Positions 25,891 through 35,441 of a stretch of DNA of 64,000 nucleotides are shown here, in pieces. Source of the DNA: Oceanobacillus kimchii X50 (GTDB lineage: Bacteria; Bacillota; Bacilli; Bacillales; Amphibacillaceae); the NCBI RefSeq assembly GCF_000340475.1, contig NZ_CM001792.1, positions 2,938,592 to 3,002,591 of the forward strand. The letters run 5' to 3'. Made by a program: the position numbers and the translations under genes. The notes beneath the pieces are model-generated. The model saw nothing but the letters and a program-made list of their open reading frames with translations, was not told the origin of the DNA and did no database searches. Position 1 is the first letter of the stretch, and every line of letters begins with the position of its first letter.

Positions 25891-26271
25891 GCTATTTTGG
25901 TTCTTAGAACTGCTTTATTCACTACTTTCTTCGATTTCTCATGCTATTTTGGTTTATAGAACCGCTCTATTCACTACTTTCTTCGATTTCTCACGCTGTT
26001 TTGGTTTATAGAACTGCTCTATTCACTACTTTCTTTGATTTCTCATGCTATTTTGGTTTATAGAACCGCTCTATCACTACTTTCTTCGATTTCTCACGCT
26101 ATTTTGGTTTATAGAACTGCTTTATTCACTACTTTCTTCGATTTCTCATGCTATTTTGGTTTATAAAACCGCTCTATTCACTACTTCTTTGGATTTTTTA
26201 AGCTTTTTTCGTTTATAGGACCGTTCTATCCACCATTTTCGCGATTTCTCAAGTTGTGTTTGGGTATTAGA
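25891..26271. repeat. Seven-copy 52-bp tandem repeat array
   Basis: Units start with GCTATTTTGG at about 25891, 25943, 25995, 26047, 26098, 26150 and 26202, with a decayed one at 26253. The period is 52 bp, with two 51-bp steps. The core is GGTTTATAGAACCGCTCTAT followed by TCACTACTTTCTTCGATTTC. Each unit carries a short hairpin around TAGA...TCTA. It fills most of the gap between glcF and the convergent glpQ-like gene. There are no variable spacers, so it is not a CRISPR. Confidence 0.9.
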
Positions 26272-26285
26272 CCATCCACTAAATT

Positions 26286-26315
26286 TAAAAGGAGCTAGTA
26301 AGATACTAGCCCCCT
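26286..26315 (-). terminator. Rho-independent terminator of the glpQ-like gene
   Basis: On the minus strand GGGGCTAGTA, a 3-nt loop and TACTAGCTCC are followed by TTTTAAATTT, 26 bp after the stop codon. Confidence 0.8.
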
Positions 26316-26340
26316 GAATTATTATAACTTCACTACTCCT

Positions 26341-27192
26341 CTACCACTTCCCCGGGTGCCTATGTACATATTCAGGGAAATCAGTAATTATCCCATCTAC
26401 TCTTAGATCAAGTAAGCGATCTGCCTGTTCTTGTGTTCTTACTGTATAAGCCCACATTTTCATGTCTTTATCATGAACACGATCAACTAAGTCTTCTGTA
26501 ACAATATTCATATTCGGATTAAAGTAGTCGGCATATGTAGCAAATTCTTCTAGTTCTTCATCCGTTACACCTGCCCATGTTAGGCCTGCCAACACACCGT
26601 GTGGAATTCGAGGTAATAGCTCCTTTGATAATCGTACGGATTCATGGTTAAATGACTGAATGATAATTTTACCGTTTCTTGGTTTATGCATATTACGATC
26701 TCTCAAAGCTTCAGCAACTTTTTCTTCCATTCCTGGATACAGTTCAGGAGACTTTAATTCTATTAAAATACCAATTTTCCCACGGTATTTATCAAGAATT
26801 TCTTCAAATGTCGGAATAGGCTCCCCCGCGAACTCTTCACCAAACCAGCTTCCAGCATCTAATTGTTGAATCTCTTCTAGAGTATAATTACTAACATTCC
26901 CACTTCCATCTGTCGTCCTGTTCACTGTTGTATCATGAATTGCAATCAATTCACCGTCTGCTGTCATTTGTACATCGATTTCGATAAAATCCGACTTCAT
27001 TTGTAATGCCTTATCAAATGCTGCGATGGTGTTTTCTGGAGCATGACCGGATGCGCCTCGATGAGCTACGTTAACCACTTTTTTGTGATGCGGATTTGCT
27101 TTTGTTTCTGCATTGGATGCAAAGGCGGGTGAAGTGAACACCGACATAAAAATAATTGCTACTAATACCATAAAAATGAGTTTACTAGACAT
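26341..27192 (-). CDS. glpQ: Secreted glycerophosphodiester phosphodiesterase
   Basis: A 283-aa GDPD-family enzyme that hydrolyses glycerophosphodiesters to glycerol 3-phosphate and an alcohol. An N-terminal signal peptide is clear (hydrophobic 5-20, cleavage expected after FASPAFA-type ASN at about 26). The GDPD motifs follow: HRGASGHAPENT near 43, EIDVQ near 72 and the catalytic His in AIHDTT near 86. It should be released outside the membrane, perhaps acting on phospholipid or teichoic-acid debris. No transporter gene is adjacent. The gene is alone, flanked by the repeat array and the divergent AraC gene. Confidence 0.9.
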   Translation of the reverse strand: MSSKLIFMVLVAIIFMSVFTSPAFASNAETKANPHHKKVVNVAHRGASGHAPENTIAAFDKALQMKSDFIEIDVQMTADGELIAIHDTTVNRTTDGSGNVSNYTLEEIQQLDAGSWFGEEFAGEPIPTFEEILDKYRGKIGILIELKSPELYPGMEEKVAEALRDRNMHKPRNGKIIIQSFNHESVRLSKELLPRIPHGVLAGLTWAGVTDEELEEFATYADYFNPNMNIVTEDLVDRVHDKDMKMWAYTVRTQEQADRLLDLRVDGIITDFPEYVHRHPGKW

Positions 27193-27342
27193 TGAATCTC
27201 TCCCTTTTCCTTTATTTGGTTTTCATTATAATCAATGACTATTAAGGGAAAGTGAATTGTATGATAAGTATTTGTAAGGATTTTCCAAAGAAAAAGAACT
27301 GATTACTAATCGCATTGATCTACAATTTCGATTTTTTACAGG

Positions 27343-27371
27343 TTGACATCCCTGGTAATTAAAATGATACT
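27343..27371 (+). promoter_or_regulatory. Candidate sigma-A promoter of the AraC-type gene
   Basis: TTGACA (27343-27348), a 17-bp spacer and GATACT (27366-27371), about 87 bp before the regulator start. The rest of the 265-bp divergent spacer (27193-27457) shows nothing further. Confidence 0.5.
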
Positions 27372-27457
27372 GCTATTGAAGCATTCTTCTTTTCAATTCT
27401 CAGTTTTTACATAAATCATAACAAGAAATAATAACGTTTTTATAAGGAGGTATTCAT

Positions 27458-28342
27458 TTGCAAAAGTACTCCAAACACAATTCATATGGATTTCGATTTA
27501 AAGGAGATTATCAAAGAAATGTAGCAGGCTTACAAGCGATTGGATATGAGCTACGGAGTGATCCGAGTTATTATTGGGAAGGCCTGAATAGAGGCGAAAA
27601 GAACGTTATTGTCTTTCAGTACACGTTAAATGGAAGAGGAGCTATACGTATTGGTGAAACAACACATCAATTAGAAAAAGGGACAGCGTTCTTTATAGAT
27701 ATTCCAAGCGATCATTGTTATTACTTGCCTGATAACTCCGCAGAATGGGAATTTATATTTTTTACCATATACGGTAACGAAGCGCATAGTTTGTTTACTG
27801 AGATTACCAGAAAACATGGACACATCTTTCAATTACCGATTCATGCTGGTCCAATTAGACATATTCTAAAAACAATAGAAAAAATTGAAACAACAGGAAT
27901 TAATCATGGCTATGAAGCCTCCTCATGTGCATATTCATTTATCATGGAGTGCCTAGAATATGTAGAATATGAACAAAGAAATGCAACAGTTGCCCCTCCC
28001 CCTATTTTAAAAGCAGTCGAATATATGAAAGAAAATTTTCAAAAAGACATTACGCTGGATGATATTGTTCGTGAATCTGGATTGTCAAAATATCATTTCA
28101 CCCGTCGATTTGTAAAATCAATGAATGATACACCGATTCACTATCTCAATAATATGAGGGTGAAACAAGCTCTCCAACTACTGTTAATAGAAGAAAAAAC
28201 AATTGAAGAAATATCAAAAGAAGTCGGATACTCTTCAAGCAATTATTTTAGTAAGGTATTTAAGCACATGGTTGGTGAGACTCCCAGTGAATATCGAAAA
28301 AACACATGCGTTATGCCCGTCAACCATTTATTTATCGACTAA
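27458..28342 (+). CDS. AraC-family regulator of alpha-galactoside use
   Basis: A 294-aa regulator. The N-terminal cupin-like sugar-binding domain (GAIRIGETTHQLEKGTAFFI near 62) is followed by two C-terminal helix-turn-helix motifs (ITLDDIVRESGLSKYHFTRR near 200; IEEISKEVGYSSSNYFSKVF near 248), the standard AraC layout. The start is TTG, with AAGGAGG 7 nt upstream. It lies 191 bp before the alpha-galactosidase gene on the same strand, like MsmR of Streptococcus mutans next to its aga-msm genes. I infer activation by an alpha-galactoside such as melibiose or raffinose. Confidence 0.88.
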   Translation: MQKYSKHNSYGFRFKGDYQRNVAGLQAIGYELRSDPSYYWEGLNRGEKNVIVFQYTLNGRGAIRIGETTHQLEKGTAFFIDIPSDHCYYLPDNSAEWEFIFFTIYGNEAHSLFTEITRKHGHIFQLPIHAGPIRHILKTIEKIETTGINHGYEASSCAYSFIMECLEYVEYEQRNATVAPPPILKAVEYMKENFQKDITLDDIVRESGLSKYHFTRRFVKSMNDTPIHYLNNMRVKQALQLLLIEEKTIEEISKEVGYSSSNYFSKVFKHMVGETPSEYRKNTCVMPVNHLFID

Positions 28343-28384
28343 ACAAAAGAAGCAATATTTTACTCATGACAAAAAAATTTACGA

Positions 28385-28399
28385 TTGAAAGCGTATCTA
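28385..28399 (+). promoter_or_regulatory. Candidate CcpA (cre) site upstream of melA
   Basis: TTGAAAGCGTATCTA matches the cre core TGAAANCG and lies about 135 bp before the alpha-galactosidase start. It is not fully palindromic. Confidence 0.4.
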
Positions 28400-28533
28400 A
28401 TCAGTATTATGATGTATTCAATAAATAGCAATTTTCTCCCACATTATGCAGGCGATAATACTCCTACTTCAACGCGAATAAAGGTTTCCAAACGGGTTAA
28501 GTGAGGAGAAAATTTTTTTAGGAGGTATAAGTA

Positions 28534-29832
28534 ATGTCAAAAATAACATTTCTAGGTGCAGGTAGTACCGTATTTGCTAAAAATGTCTTAGGTGATTGTA
28601 TGACAGTAGAAGCTTTACAAGATTTCGAGTTTGCTTTGTTCGATATTAATCAGGAGCGACTGCAAGATTCTGAGATGATGTTAAAGAACATGAAATCTAA
28701 TATGAATTATACCGTCAAAATTAAATCATATCAAGATCGTAAAGAGGCACTTCGCGGGGCAAAATATGTTATCAATGCTATCCAAGTAGGTGGCTATGAT
28801 CCTTGTACGATTACCGATTTTGAAATCCCGAAAAAATACGATCTACGCCAAACCATCGCTGATACGGTTGGTATTGGTGGTATCTTCCGGAATTTGCGAA
28901 CGATTCCAGTGATGCAGGAATTTGCTAAAGACATAAAAAAAGTGTGTCCAGATGCATGGTTCCTTAATTATACGAACCCTATGGCTTCCCTAACAAATGT
29001 CATGTTAAAAGAAGGAATCAAAACGATTGGACTTTGTCATAGCGTTCAAGTTTGTGCAAATGATTTACTTACATCATTAGATATGCCGACAGACAATGTT
29101 CAGTGGAAAATTGCTGGTATCAACCATATGGCTTGGCTTTTAGAAATTACCCGTAATGGAGAAGACCTTTATCCTGAAATAAAAAAACGAGCAAAACAAA
29201 AACAAAAAGAAAAGCACGATGATATGGTCCGTTTTGAACTGATGGATAAATTCGGCTATTATATTACAGAATCTTCTGAACATAATGCGGAATATCATCC
29301 CTACTTTATGAAGAGCCGCTATCCTGAATTAATTGAGCGTTTTAATATTCCATTAGATGAGTATCCACGCCGTTGCGTTAATCAAATTGAGGGCTGGAAA
29401 CAAATGCGTGAAGACATTGTAAATAATACGGAATTAAACCATCAACGGTCGCATGAATACGGCTCCTATATTATTGAAGCAATGGAAACAAATATTCCGT
29501 TTAAAATTGGCGGTAATGTATTAAATAAAGGAAGATTAATAAATAATTTGCCTGAAAATGCAGTTGTTGAAGTCCCTTGTCTCGTTGATGCAAGTGGTAT
29601 TTCTCCAACCTATGTTGGTGATTTACCGGAACAATTAGCTGCTTTAAACAGAACAAATATTAATACACAACTATTAACAGTAGAAGCTGCCTTAACAAGG
29701 AAAAAGGAGACAATTTATCAAGCAGCCCTGCTCGATCCACACACATCTGCAGAATTATCCATCGATGATATTATTTCCCTATGTGATGATTTAATAGAAG
29801 CACACGGAGATTGGTTACCTGAATACCTATAA
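28534..29832 (+). CDS. melA: GH4 alpha-galactosidase (MelA type)
   Basis: A 432-aa family 4 glycosidase that uses NAD and a divalent metal. The NAD-binding start is FLGAGSTVFAKNVLGD (about 5-20), followed by NYTNPMASLTN (about 148), GLCHSVQ with the metal-ligand Cys (about 169) and GINHMAW with the metal-ligand His (about 195). The enzyme is cytoplasmic, so the sugar must arrive intact through the ABC transporter encoded downstream. An AGGAGG lies 9 nt before the ATG. Family members act on melibiose and related alpha-galactosides; alpha-glucosidase or glucuronidase specificity is less likely given the context. Confidence 0.9.
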   Translation: MSKITFLGAGSTVFAKNVLGDCMTVEALQDFEFALFDINQERLQDSEMMLKNMKSNMNYTVKIKSYQDRKEALRGAKYVINAIQVGGYDPCTITDFEIPKKYDLRQTIADTVGIGGIFRNLRTIPVMQEFAKDIKKVCPDAWFLNYTNPMASLTNVMLKEGIKTIGLCHSVQVCANDLLTSLDMPTDNVQWKIAGINHMAWLLEITRNGEDLYPEIKKRAKQKQKEKHDDMVRFELMDKFGYYITESSEHNAEYHPYFMKSRYPELIERFNIPLDEYPRRCVNQIEGWKQMREDIVNNTELNHQRSHEYGSYIIEAMETNIPFKIGGNVLNKGRLINNLPENAVVEVPCLVDASGISPTYVGDLPEQLAALNRTNINTQLLTVEAALTRKKETIYQAALLDPHTSAELSIDDIISLCDDLIEAHGDWLPEYL

Positions 29833-29837
29833 AAAAA

Positions 29838-29985
29838 GATAGAGGTGGGAGAACCAAAAGAATAGGTTTACGATAGCCGCTTCAGAAATATACTGTGCTT
29901 ATCCAACGGCGGCTGCTACGGAATCCAGGTTCTCACCTGTGCCTAACTCCCACAGGAGTCTCCATACATTTCTTACGCTAACTAA
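29838..29985 (+). repeat. Interspersed repeat, copy 1 (related to 38867-39092)
   Basis: It begins TAGAGGTGGGAGAACC and contains CCGCTTCAGAAATATACT, GGCGGCTG and, 70 bp on, AGGAGTCTCCATACATTTCT. The same words in the same order occur in the element at 38867-39092 (reverse orientation) and in decayed form at 50023. The left end matches; the right end is lost. It fills much of the gap between melA and the binding-protein gene. Confidence 0.7.
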
Positions 29986-30072
29986 CATTATCAATCGACT
30001 CTTTAGTCTAACATTTAATTATTTGTCTAAAAAACACTCGTTTTATAGTGCAGCTAATTACAAGCAGATTAT

Positions 30073-30086
30073 TGAAAGCGGTTTAT
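30073..30086 (+). promoter_or_regulatory. Candidate CcpA (cre) site upstream of the melibiose-type transporter
   Basis: TGAAAGCGGTTTAT matches the cre consensus except at its last two positions. It is 40 bp before the binding-protein start. It suggests a promoter, or a roadblock, between the repeat and the transporter genes. Confidence 0.45.
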
Positions 30087-30125
30087 TATGTTCACAATCA
30101 ACTTCAAATGAAAAGGAGTATCCTT

Positions 30126-31412
30126 ATGCGATTATGTTTCAGATCATTTTTATTAGTAATGTTAGCAGTGATGATCCTTGCAGGCTGTATGGATGAAGAA
30201 ACAGAAGTCAGCTCAAAGGATAATGAGGGTTCAGGTAATCAAGTAACGTTAACTGTCTATTCTACAGTATCCAATGAAGCAGAGCAGAATGCAGTTAAGA
30301 AAGTAGTAAACGATTTTGAGAAAGAAAATCCCCATATTCGGATCAATTTGAACCTTCCCGGTCAAGACTATGAAAGCCAACTGCGGATTCGAATGGCTGC
30401 CAATGACCTTCCAGATTTATTTGACACACATGGCTGGGCGAAGAACCGATATGGGGAATATACGATGGACTTAAGAGATATGGATTGGGTGGAGCATCTT
30501 GATCCAACATTGGAACAAATTTTTATTGATGAAAAAGGAAAAGTTTATGCTTATCCACTTAATCAGGCTATGGACGGATTAACCTATAATAAACAAATTC
30601 TAGAAGACTATAACATTGAGGTACCGGAAACGTTTGAAGAATTTATGCAATCTTTAGAAACTATCAAAGAAAAAAGTGATGGTGAAATTGCACCATTCTG
30701 GTTCGATGGTTCCACTACGACATCTTTCGGCCAGTACTATGATCAATTTGCTACTCCTCTACTCATTACTCATCCAGATCATGATTATAGAGATGAGCTA
30801 TTGAACGGTACTTTTGATTGGGAACCTTATACATTTTTATCGGAAAAACTGTTGGAAATGCATGAGAAAGATTTACTTAATATCGATGTATTAACGGCTA
30901 GAACGTATGAACAAAATCAACTGATTGCTCAAGGGAAAATTGCTTTTGTAATGCGTACCGTACCGATAAATGTTATTAAAGAATTGAACCCTGATATCGA
31001 ACTAGGTGTTATGCCTGTACCAACTATTCATCAAGGAGACAGTCCGAGCTGGATCGGTGGAGAACGACATACACTTGCTATTTGGAAAGATACACCACAT
31101 CCCGAAGAAGCAAAAGCATTTCTTGATTTTCTTTCTAGACCAGAAAATGTAAAAGCTGTTGCAGAAGGAACTTCTCTATCTGCTGGACTTACGAACGCGA
31201 AAGCAGACATCTATTATCAGCCTTATTTTGATAAATATAAAGATATAGTAGTTGAACCATACTTCGATCGTATTTACTTACCAAACGGTATGTGGAAACC
31301 AATGGGAATGAGTGGCCAAGAGCTATTATCTGGTGCACTTTCCCCAAAAGGCGTAACCCAAAAAATGAAAAGTGAATATTTACGATTATTTGAACAAGCA
31401 GGATTCGATTAA
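30126..31412 (+). CDS. ABC sugar-binding lipoprotein (MsmE/MelE type)
   Basis: A 428-aa family 1 extracellular solute-binding protein. The signal peptide ends in ILAGCMDE, a lipobox. It continues with the family pattern TLTVYSTVSNEAEQNAVKKV and a C-terminal helix-rich lobe (HPEEAKAFLDFLSRPENVKA). The ATG at 30126 has AAGGAG 7 nt upstream; the frame open from 30048 extends into the repeat region and lacks such a site. Two permease genes follow, so it is the receptor of a complete importer. The ATPase is not encoded here and is probably a shared MsmX-like protein. Confidence 0.9.
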   Translation: MRLCFRSFLLVMLAVMILAGCMDEETEVSSKDNEGSGNQVTLTVYSTVSNEAEQNAVKKVVNDFEKENPHIRINLNLPGQDYESQLRIRMAANDLPDLFDTHGWAKNRYGEYTMDLRDMDWVEHLDPTLEQIFIDEKGKVYAYPLNQAMDGLTYNKQILEDYNIEVPETFEEFMQSLETIKEKSDGEIAPFWFDGSTTTSFGQYYDQFATPLLITHPDHDYRDELLNGTFDWEPYTFLSEKLLEMHEKDLLNIDVLTARTYEQNQLIAQGKIAFVMRTVPINVIKELNPDIELGVMPVPTIHQGDSPSWIGGERHTLAIWKDTPHPEEAKAFLDFLSRPENVKAVAEGTSLSAGLTNAKADIYYQPYFDKYKDIVVEPYFDRIYLPNGMWKPMGMSGQELLSGALSPKGVTQKMKSEYLRLFEQAGFD

Positions 31413-31454
31413 ACCCTTAAGATGATCAACGCATTAAATTTCTATAGGAGTTGA

Positions 31455-32357
31455 ATGAAAATGGCAGTAAGCGTAAAGAAACCCTCACGAATCGCGCGAA
31501 ACTCATCCCTTTGGTGGATGTACTTACCAGCCCTCCTGTTTGTTTGTTTTTTTATCGTGTATCCGTTTTTAAATGGTATTCGTATTTCATTCACAAACTG
31601 GAATGGCTTCTCTCAAACATTTGACTATGTTGGTCTTAGACAATATACACGGTTGCTTACCGATCCTGATACATGGACAATTGTACGTAACACTTTGATT
31701 TACGGGATAGGTAGTACCTTATTTCAAAATATCATTGGACTAGGGTATGCCTTATTACTAAATCAAAGCATTAAATTCAAAAGTATTACGAGAACAATCA
31801 TCTACTTACCTGTCATTATTAGCCCATTAATTATGGGATATATTTGGTACTTCTTTTTCTCCTATCAAGGCGGAGCATTAAATGATGTTCTCTTGGCATT
31901 AGGATTAGATAGAGTAAATATTTTAGGAAATGTAGATATCAATATTTGGATTATTGTTTTCGTAAACACATTTCAATTCGTAGGAGTAGCAATGATTATC
32001 TACTTAGCAGGTTTACAAAGCATTTCCAGAGATTTTTACGAAGCAGCAAATATCGATGGGGCTTCCGCTTTCCAGAAATTCAAAAATATTACACTTCCAC
32101 TATTGATGCCATCAATTACGATTAATATCGTAATCAATATCATTGGTGGTCTAAAACTATTTGATGTCATTATTTCTCTAACTGGTGGAGGACCCGGTAA
32201 CTCCTCACAATCGATGTCTACATTTATGTATGATTTATATTTTACAAGAGAAGATGCAGGATATGCAGCAACACAAGGTGTACTTATGATGGTGATTATT
32301 TTAATACTTAGCTTGTTAGCACTTATCTACTTTAAACGTAAGGAGGTTGAAGCATAA
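31455..32357 (+). CDS. ABC sugar transporter permease 1 (MsmF/MelD type)
   Basis: A 300-aa membrane protein with six predicted helices, the first at about 18-40. The MalF-type cytoplasmic loop that contacts the ATPase is [20 protein letters not shown] (about 196-215). AGGAG lies 4 nt before the ATG; a second ATG two codons later is also possible. The next permease gene overlaps its stop codon by one base (TAATG), which indicates coupled translation. Confidence 0.9.
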   Translation: MKMAVSVKKPSRIARNSSLWWMYLPALLFVCFFIVYPFLNGIRISFTNWNGFSQTFDYVGLRQYTRLLTDPDTWTIVRNTLIYGIGSTLFQNIIGLGYALLLNQSIKFKSITRTIIYLPVIISPLIMGYIWYFFFSYQGGALNDVLLALGLDRVNILGNVDINIWIIVFVNTFQFVGVAMIIYLAGLQSISRDFYEAANIDGASAFQKFKNITLPLLMPSITINIVINIIGGLKLFDVIISLTGGGPGNSSQSMSTFMYDLYFTREDAGYAATQGVLMMVIILILSLLALIYFKRKEVEA

Positions 32358-33187
32358 TGGATTATATTTCAAGTAAACGAAAAATTACATTATCTACTTT
32401 TGCTTTAATATTTGCAGTGCTTCATTTTCTTCCTTTCTATATATTAATTACGACAGCACTAAAAACAAAGAGCGATTTCAGTTCAAAATGGGTTTTTCCG
32501 ACAGAATTTAGCTGGTCTAATTTTACAGAAGCTTGGCAAGTAGCGAATTTAGGCAATGCCTTATTAAACACTGGTATTATAACGTTCTTTGCAGCAATTT
32601 TATTAATTGTTATTGGATCACTTGCCGCTTACCCACTGGCAAGAAGACAAACAAAACTTAATCGATTTATGTTTATGTTCTTTATTGCCATTATGGTTGT
32701 CCCGCCACTTGCTGCATTAGTTCCTTTATATCAACTGGTAGTGAATATCGGCTTAATGAATACACATGAAGTAGCCATCTTTAATAACGTAGCTTCGTAT
32801 TTACCCCTAACCATCTTTTTATATGCAGGATTTATTCGCTCTACGATTCCGAAATCTCTAGAAGAAGCAGCTAGGATTGATGGAGCTGGAACATTTCGAA
32901 TCTTTTTTCAGATAGTTTTTCCTTTACTTAAACCAGTAACAGCTTCAATTCTGATTATCGCTTGTGTGTATATTTGGAACGACTATCAATTTGCTATATT
33001 CTTCCTTCAAGATGAATCTGTTCAGACAATGACGGTTGCATTATCTAGATTCTTTGGGGAAAATGCCAATAATATAAATTTAGTTGCCGCCGCGGCGATT
33101 ATTGCTACACTACCGATGGCTATTCTCTTCCTCCTCCTGCAAAAACACTTTGTCAAAGGACTTGCAGCTGGATCTGTTAAAGGATAG
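32357..33187 (+). CDS. ABC sugar transporter permease 2 (MsmG/MelC type)
   Basis: A 276-aa membrane protein, MalG type, with six helices and the coupling loop EEAARIDGAGTFRIFFQIVF (about 172-191). It shares one base with the preceding permease gene. Together with the binding protein and a distant ATPase it should import the alpha-galactoside cleaved by the GH4 enzyme. The operon ends at a strong terminator shared with the convergent BCCT gene. Confidence 0.9.
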   Translation: MDYISSKRKITLSTFALIFAVLHFLPFYILITTALKTKSDFSSKWVFPTEFSWSNFTEAWQVANLGNALLNTGIITFFAAILLIVIGSLAAYPLARRQTKLNRFMFMFFIAIMVVPPLAALVPLYQLVVNIGLMNTHEVAIFNNVASYLPLTIFLYAGFIRSTIPKSLEEAARIDGAGTFRIFFQIVFPLLKPVTASILIIACVYIWNDYQFAIFFLQDESVQTMTVALSRFFGENANNINLVAAAAIIATLPMAILFLLLQKHFVKGLAAGSVKG

Positions 33188-33242
33188 CCTATATATCCCA
33201 TATATAGAAATTCTCTTAACCAATTAAAGAATTGACAAGATC

Positions 33243-33295
33243 AAAAAAAAGCTGTCCAAAATCGGAGAATGCTCCTACCTGGACAGCTTTTTGTA
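33243..33295. terminator. Bidirectional terminator between the sugar transporter and BCCT genes
   Basis: AAAAAGCTGTCCA pairs with TGGACAGCTTTTT across a 21-nt loop that itself holds GGAGAATGCTCC. A-run and T-run flanks allow termination from both sides. Confidence 0.85.
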
Positions 33296-34876
33296 TTAAA
33301 AATCTTTATCTTCTTCAGCGTCAGGAAGTGTTTCCATAAATCCTTCACGCATTTTTTTGAGTTCTTTTTGTTGTTTTTCTCTAAATTTAGGATCGAGTTG
33401 ACGCTGTCTTTTTTCTATCGTTATAATGCCATGTTCGCTCCTCAATGCCCTGATAAGCGAAATACTCATGAGAACCATTAAAATTCCAAATGGGAATGCA
33501 GAAATCAGCATAGCCATTTGAAGTGCATTGAGTCCTCCAGACCACAATAGAACAGCGGCAATTGCAGCAAGGATAACACCCCAAATAGCCTTAATTCCCA
33601 TACCTGGGTTTAATTCTCCTCCTGTTGTCAGCATACTTAACACAAATGTACCGGAATCGGCAGACGTAATGAAGAACGAAGCAATCAAGAGTACTGCGAC
33701 ACCGATAACTACCGCTGCCATAGGTTGTTGCTCCAGAAATGCAAATAATGCTACTTCGTTTCCTAGTTCATTCATTAACTGATGAATCACGCCTCCTTGA
33801 GCCGCATCCATTTCTAAACCTGCGATACCAAAAACAGAGAACCATAAAGCGCTAAATAATACTGGTACAGCTGTTACTCCAATAACAAATTCACGAATTG
33901 TTCTACCTCTTGAAACCCTTGCGATAAAGGTTCCAACAAATGGTGACCAGCCAATCCACCATGCCCAGTAAAAGAGTGTCCATGCATTAAGAAAATCTCT
34001 TTCACCGGTAAATGCATTCATATTTAGAGTCATTGATGGTAGATTTTGAACATAATTACCAATAGTTGTTGTAAAGGATTCAATCATTTGTACAGAAGAG
34101 CCGAGGACAAACACAAATGCCATTAATGCGATAGCAAGAACCACATTCGCCCAGCTCAGGTATCGTATACCTTTATTGATACCTGTAGTTGCAGAAAGAA
34201 TGAATAATACAGTCACAATTAAAATAACAATTAAATTTGTAGCCAGATTATTTTCAATTCCATCAAAACTAAAGCTCAAACCAGCTGTAATTTGTGTCGC
34301 ACCTAGTCCGAGAGACGTTGCAATACCAAATACAGTAGCAAAAACAGCTAGTGTGTCAATGGCAATTCCTAGTGGACCTTTAACACGATCCCCAAACAGT
34401 GGTGCAAAAGTGGAACTAATTAAAGCAGGTGCGCGGTGGCGGAATTTAAAGTAAGCCAATGCCAATGCTAGCACAGCATATGTAGCCCATGGATGAAGTC
34501 CCCAATGGAATAAGGTGTACTGCATTGATTCTTCTGCAGCTGCAATTGTTTCAGGTTCCGCAGAAGGAGGTGAATAATAATGTGTTACTGGTTCTGTCAC
34601 TCCGTAGAATACCAGTCCAACACCCATACCGGCGGTGAATAAAAACGCAAACCATGTAAAATAGCTATAATCTGGTTTTTCGTCAGGTTTACCAAGTTTA
34701 ATTTTTCCATATGGCCCAAAAATAAGAAATAGGGCAACCAAAACAAATCCTGTAGTAACTAATAAGTAAAACCAGCCAAACGTATTCGAAATATAGGTAT
34801 CAACTATGCCTAAAACATACTCAACATTTGCAGGAAAAAAAGCTCCCCATATAATAAATACAGATACTAATGCCAT
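33296..34876 (-). CDS. BCCT-family compatible-solute transporter (betaine/carnitine/choline)
   Basis: A 526-aa protein with about 12 membrane helices. The BCCT signature is present: FTWFAFLFTAGMGVGLVFYG near 73 and the aromatic substrate stretch FYWAWWIGWSPFVGTFIARV near 305. It imports an osmolyte with sodium, apt for a salt-tolerant bacterium. The first ATG (34876) has no ribosome site. A strong AAGGAGG lies further upstream at 34915-34921, followed in frame by ATT and ATC codons (34912, 34909) and residues IKSITPVFWVS that look like the missing N-terminus. The true start may therefore be a non-standard codon, or an ATG lost by mutation. Confidence 0.92.
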   Translation of the reverse strand: MALVSVFIIWGAFFPANVEYVLGIVDTYISNTFGWFYLLVTTGFVLVALFLIFGPYGKIKLGKPDEKPDYSYFTWFAFLFTAGMGVGLVFYGVTEPVTHYYSPPSAEPETIAAAEESMQYTLFHWGLHPWATYAVLALALAYFKFRHRAPALISSTFAPLFGDRVKGPLGIAIDTLAVFATVFGIATSLGLGATQITAGLSFSFDGIENNLATNLIVILIVTVLFILSATTGINKGIRYLSWANVVLAIALMAFVFVLGSSVQMIESFTTTIGNYVQNLPSMTLNMNAFTGERDFLNAWTLFYWAWWIGWSPFVGTFIARVSRGRTIREFVIGVTAVPVLFSALWFSVFGIAGLEMDAAQGGVIHQLMNELGNEVALFAFLEQQPMAAVVIGVAVLLIASFFITSADSGTFVLSMLTTGGELNPGMGIKAIWGVILAAIAAVLLWSGGLNALQMAMLISAFPFGILMVLMSISLIRALRSEHGIITIEKRQRQLDPKFREKQQKELKKMREGFMETLPDAEEDKDF

Positions 34877-34921
34877 AGAAACCCAAAAAACAGGTGTAAT
34901 TGATTTGATAATATGACCTCC

Positions 34922-35306
34922 TTATCTTTCTTTGTCAAAACTCTTGTAGTATAACATAAACAGAAAACATGTAAAATACTTCTGTTTGATTAGCCACTCA
35001 ATTGTATGGCTTCAGTGTTTGTTATCAAAGAGTATTCGCCAAGTAGTTATTTTATAATACCTTCAACCTCCACCTTTATTCACGCTTCTTTTTCCTTACT
35101 TACTTCCATTTCCCTATTTTCTTAACAATAAACACATCTGCACTTGTTGAAAGCTGAAATATTCTGTCTATACTTATGATTGATTTATGGTACGCTCAGT
35201 TTGTCCCAGTTGAGAAAATATAACCATTAAATTTTTTAAAATTCACTTCACTTGGGTGTTCGTTTTGACAATATATAGGAAATTTGTATTATGGAGGTTA
35301 ATCCTA
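34922..35306. other. Non-coding stretch upstream of the BCCT gene
   Basis: About 385 bp, AT-rich, between the BCCT ribosome site and a small possible ORF. It presumably holds the BCCT promoter. I see no clear -35/-10 pair, repeat or terminator in it. Confidence 0.4.
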
Positions 35307-35441
35307 TTGTTAAACACATATGTGATATTAGTAGGAAGACTTCTAAAATCAAAAAAGCATTATCAAAAACATCCTGAAAAAGAATATTTTGATAATGCTA
35401 TAAATCAAGATGAATTTTACATATTACATGTTGTTAACTAA
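35307..35441 (+). CDS. Possible small protein of 44 aa, unknown
   Basis: A TTG start with GGAGG 9 nt upstream opens a 44-codon frame. The product would have a short hydrophobic start (NTYVILVGRLL) and then a charged part (KSKKHYQKHPEKEYFDN). I recognise no family. Composition is plausible for a small protein, but the gene stands alone in an otherwise empty 760-bp region and may be chance. The 230 bp after it (35442-35672) show no feature. Confidence 0.25.
   Translation: MLNTYVILVGRLLKSKKHYQKHPEKEYFDNAINQDEFYILHVVN

Noticed and set aside
25891..26271. CRISPR-like array
   Set aside because: The repeats are directly contiguous at 52 bp with no unique spacers between them, and no cas genes are present.
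29939..30196. 85-codon open frame starting in the repeat
   Set aside because: It starts inside the interspersed repeat, has no ribosome site and overlaps the true binding-protein gene in another frame.
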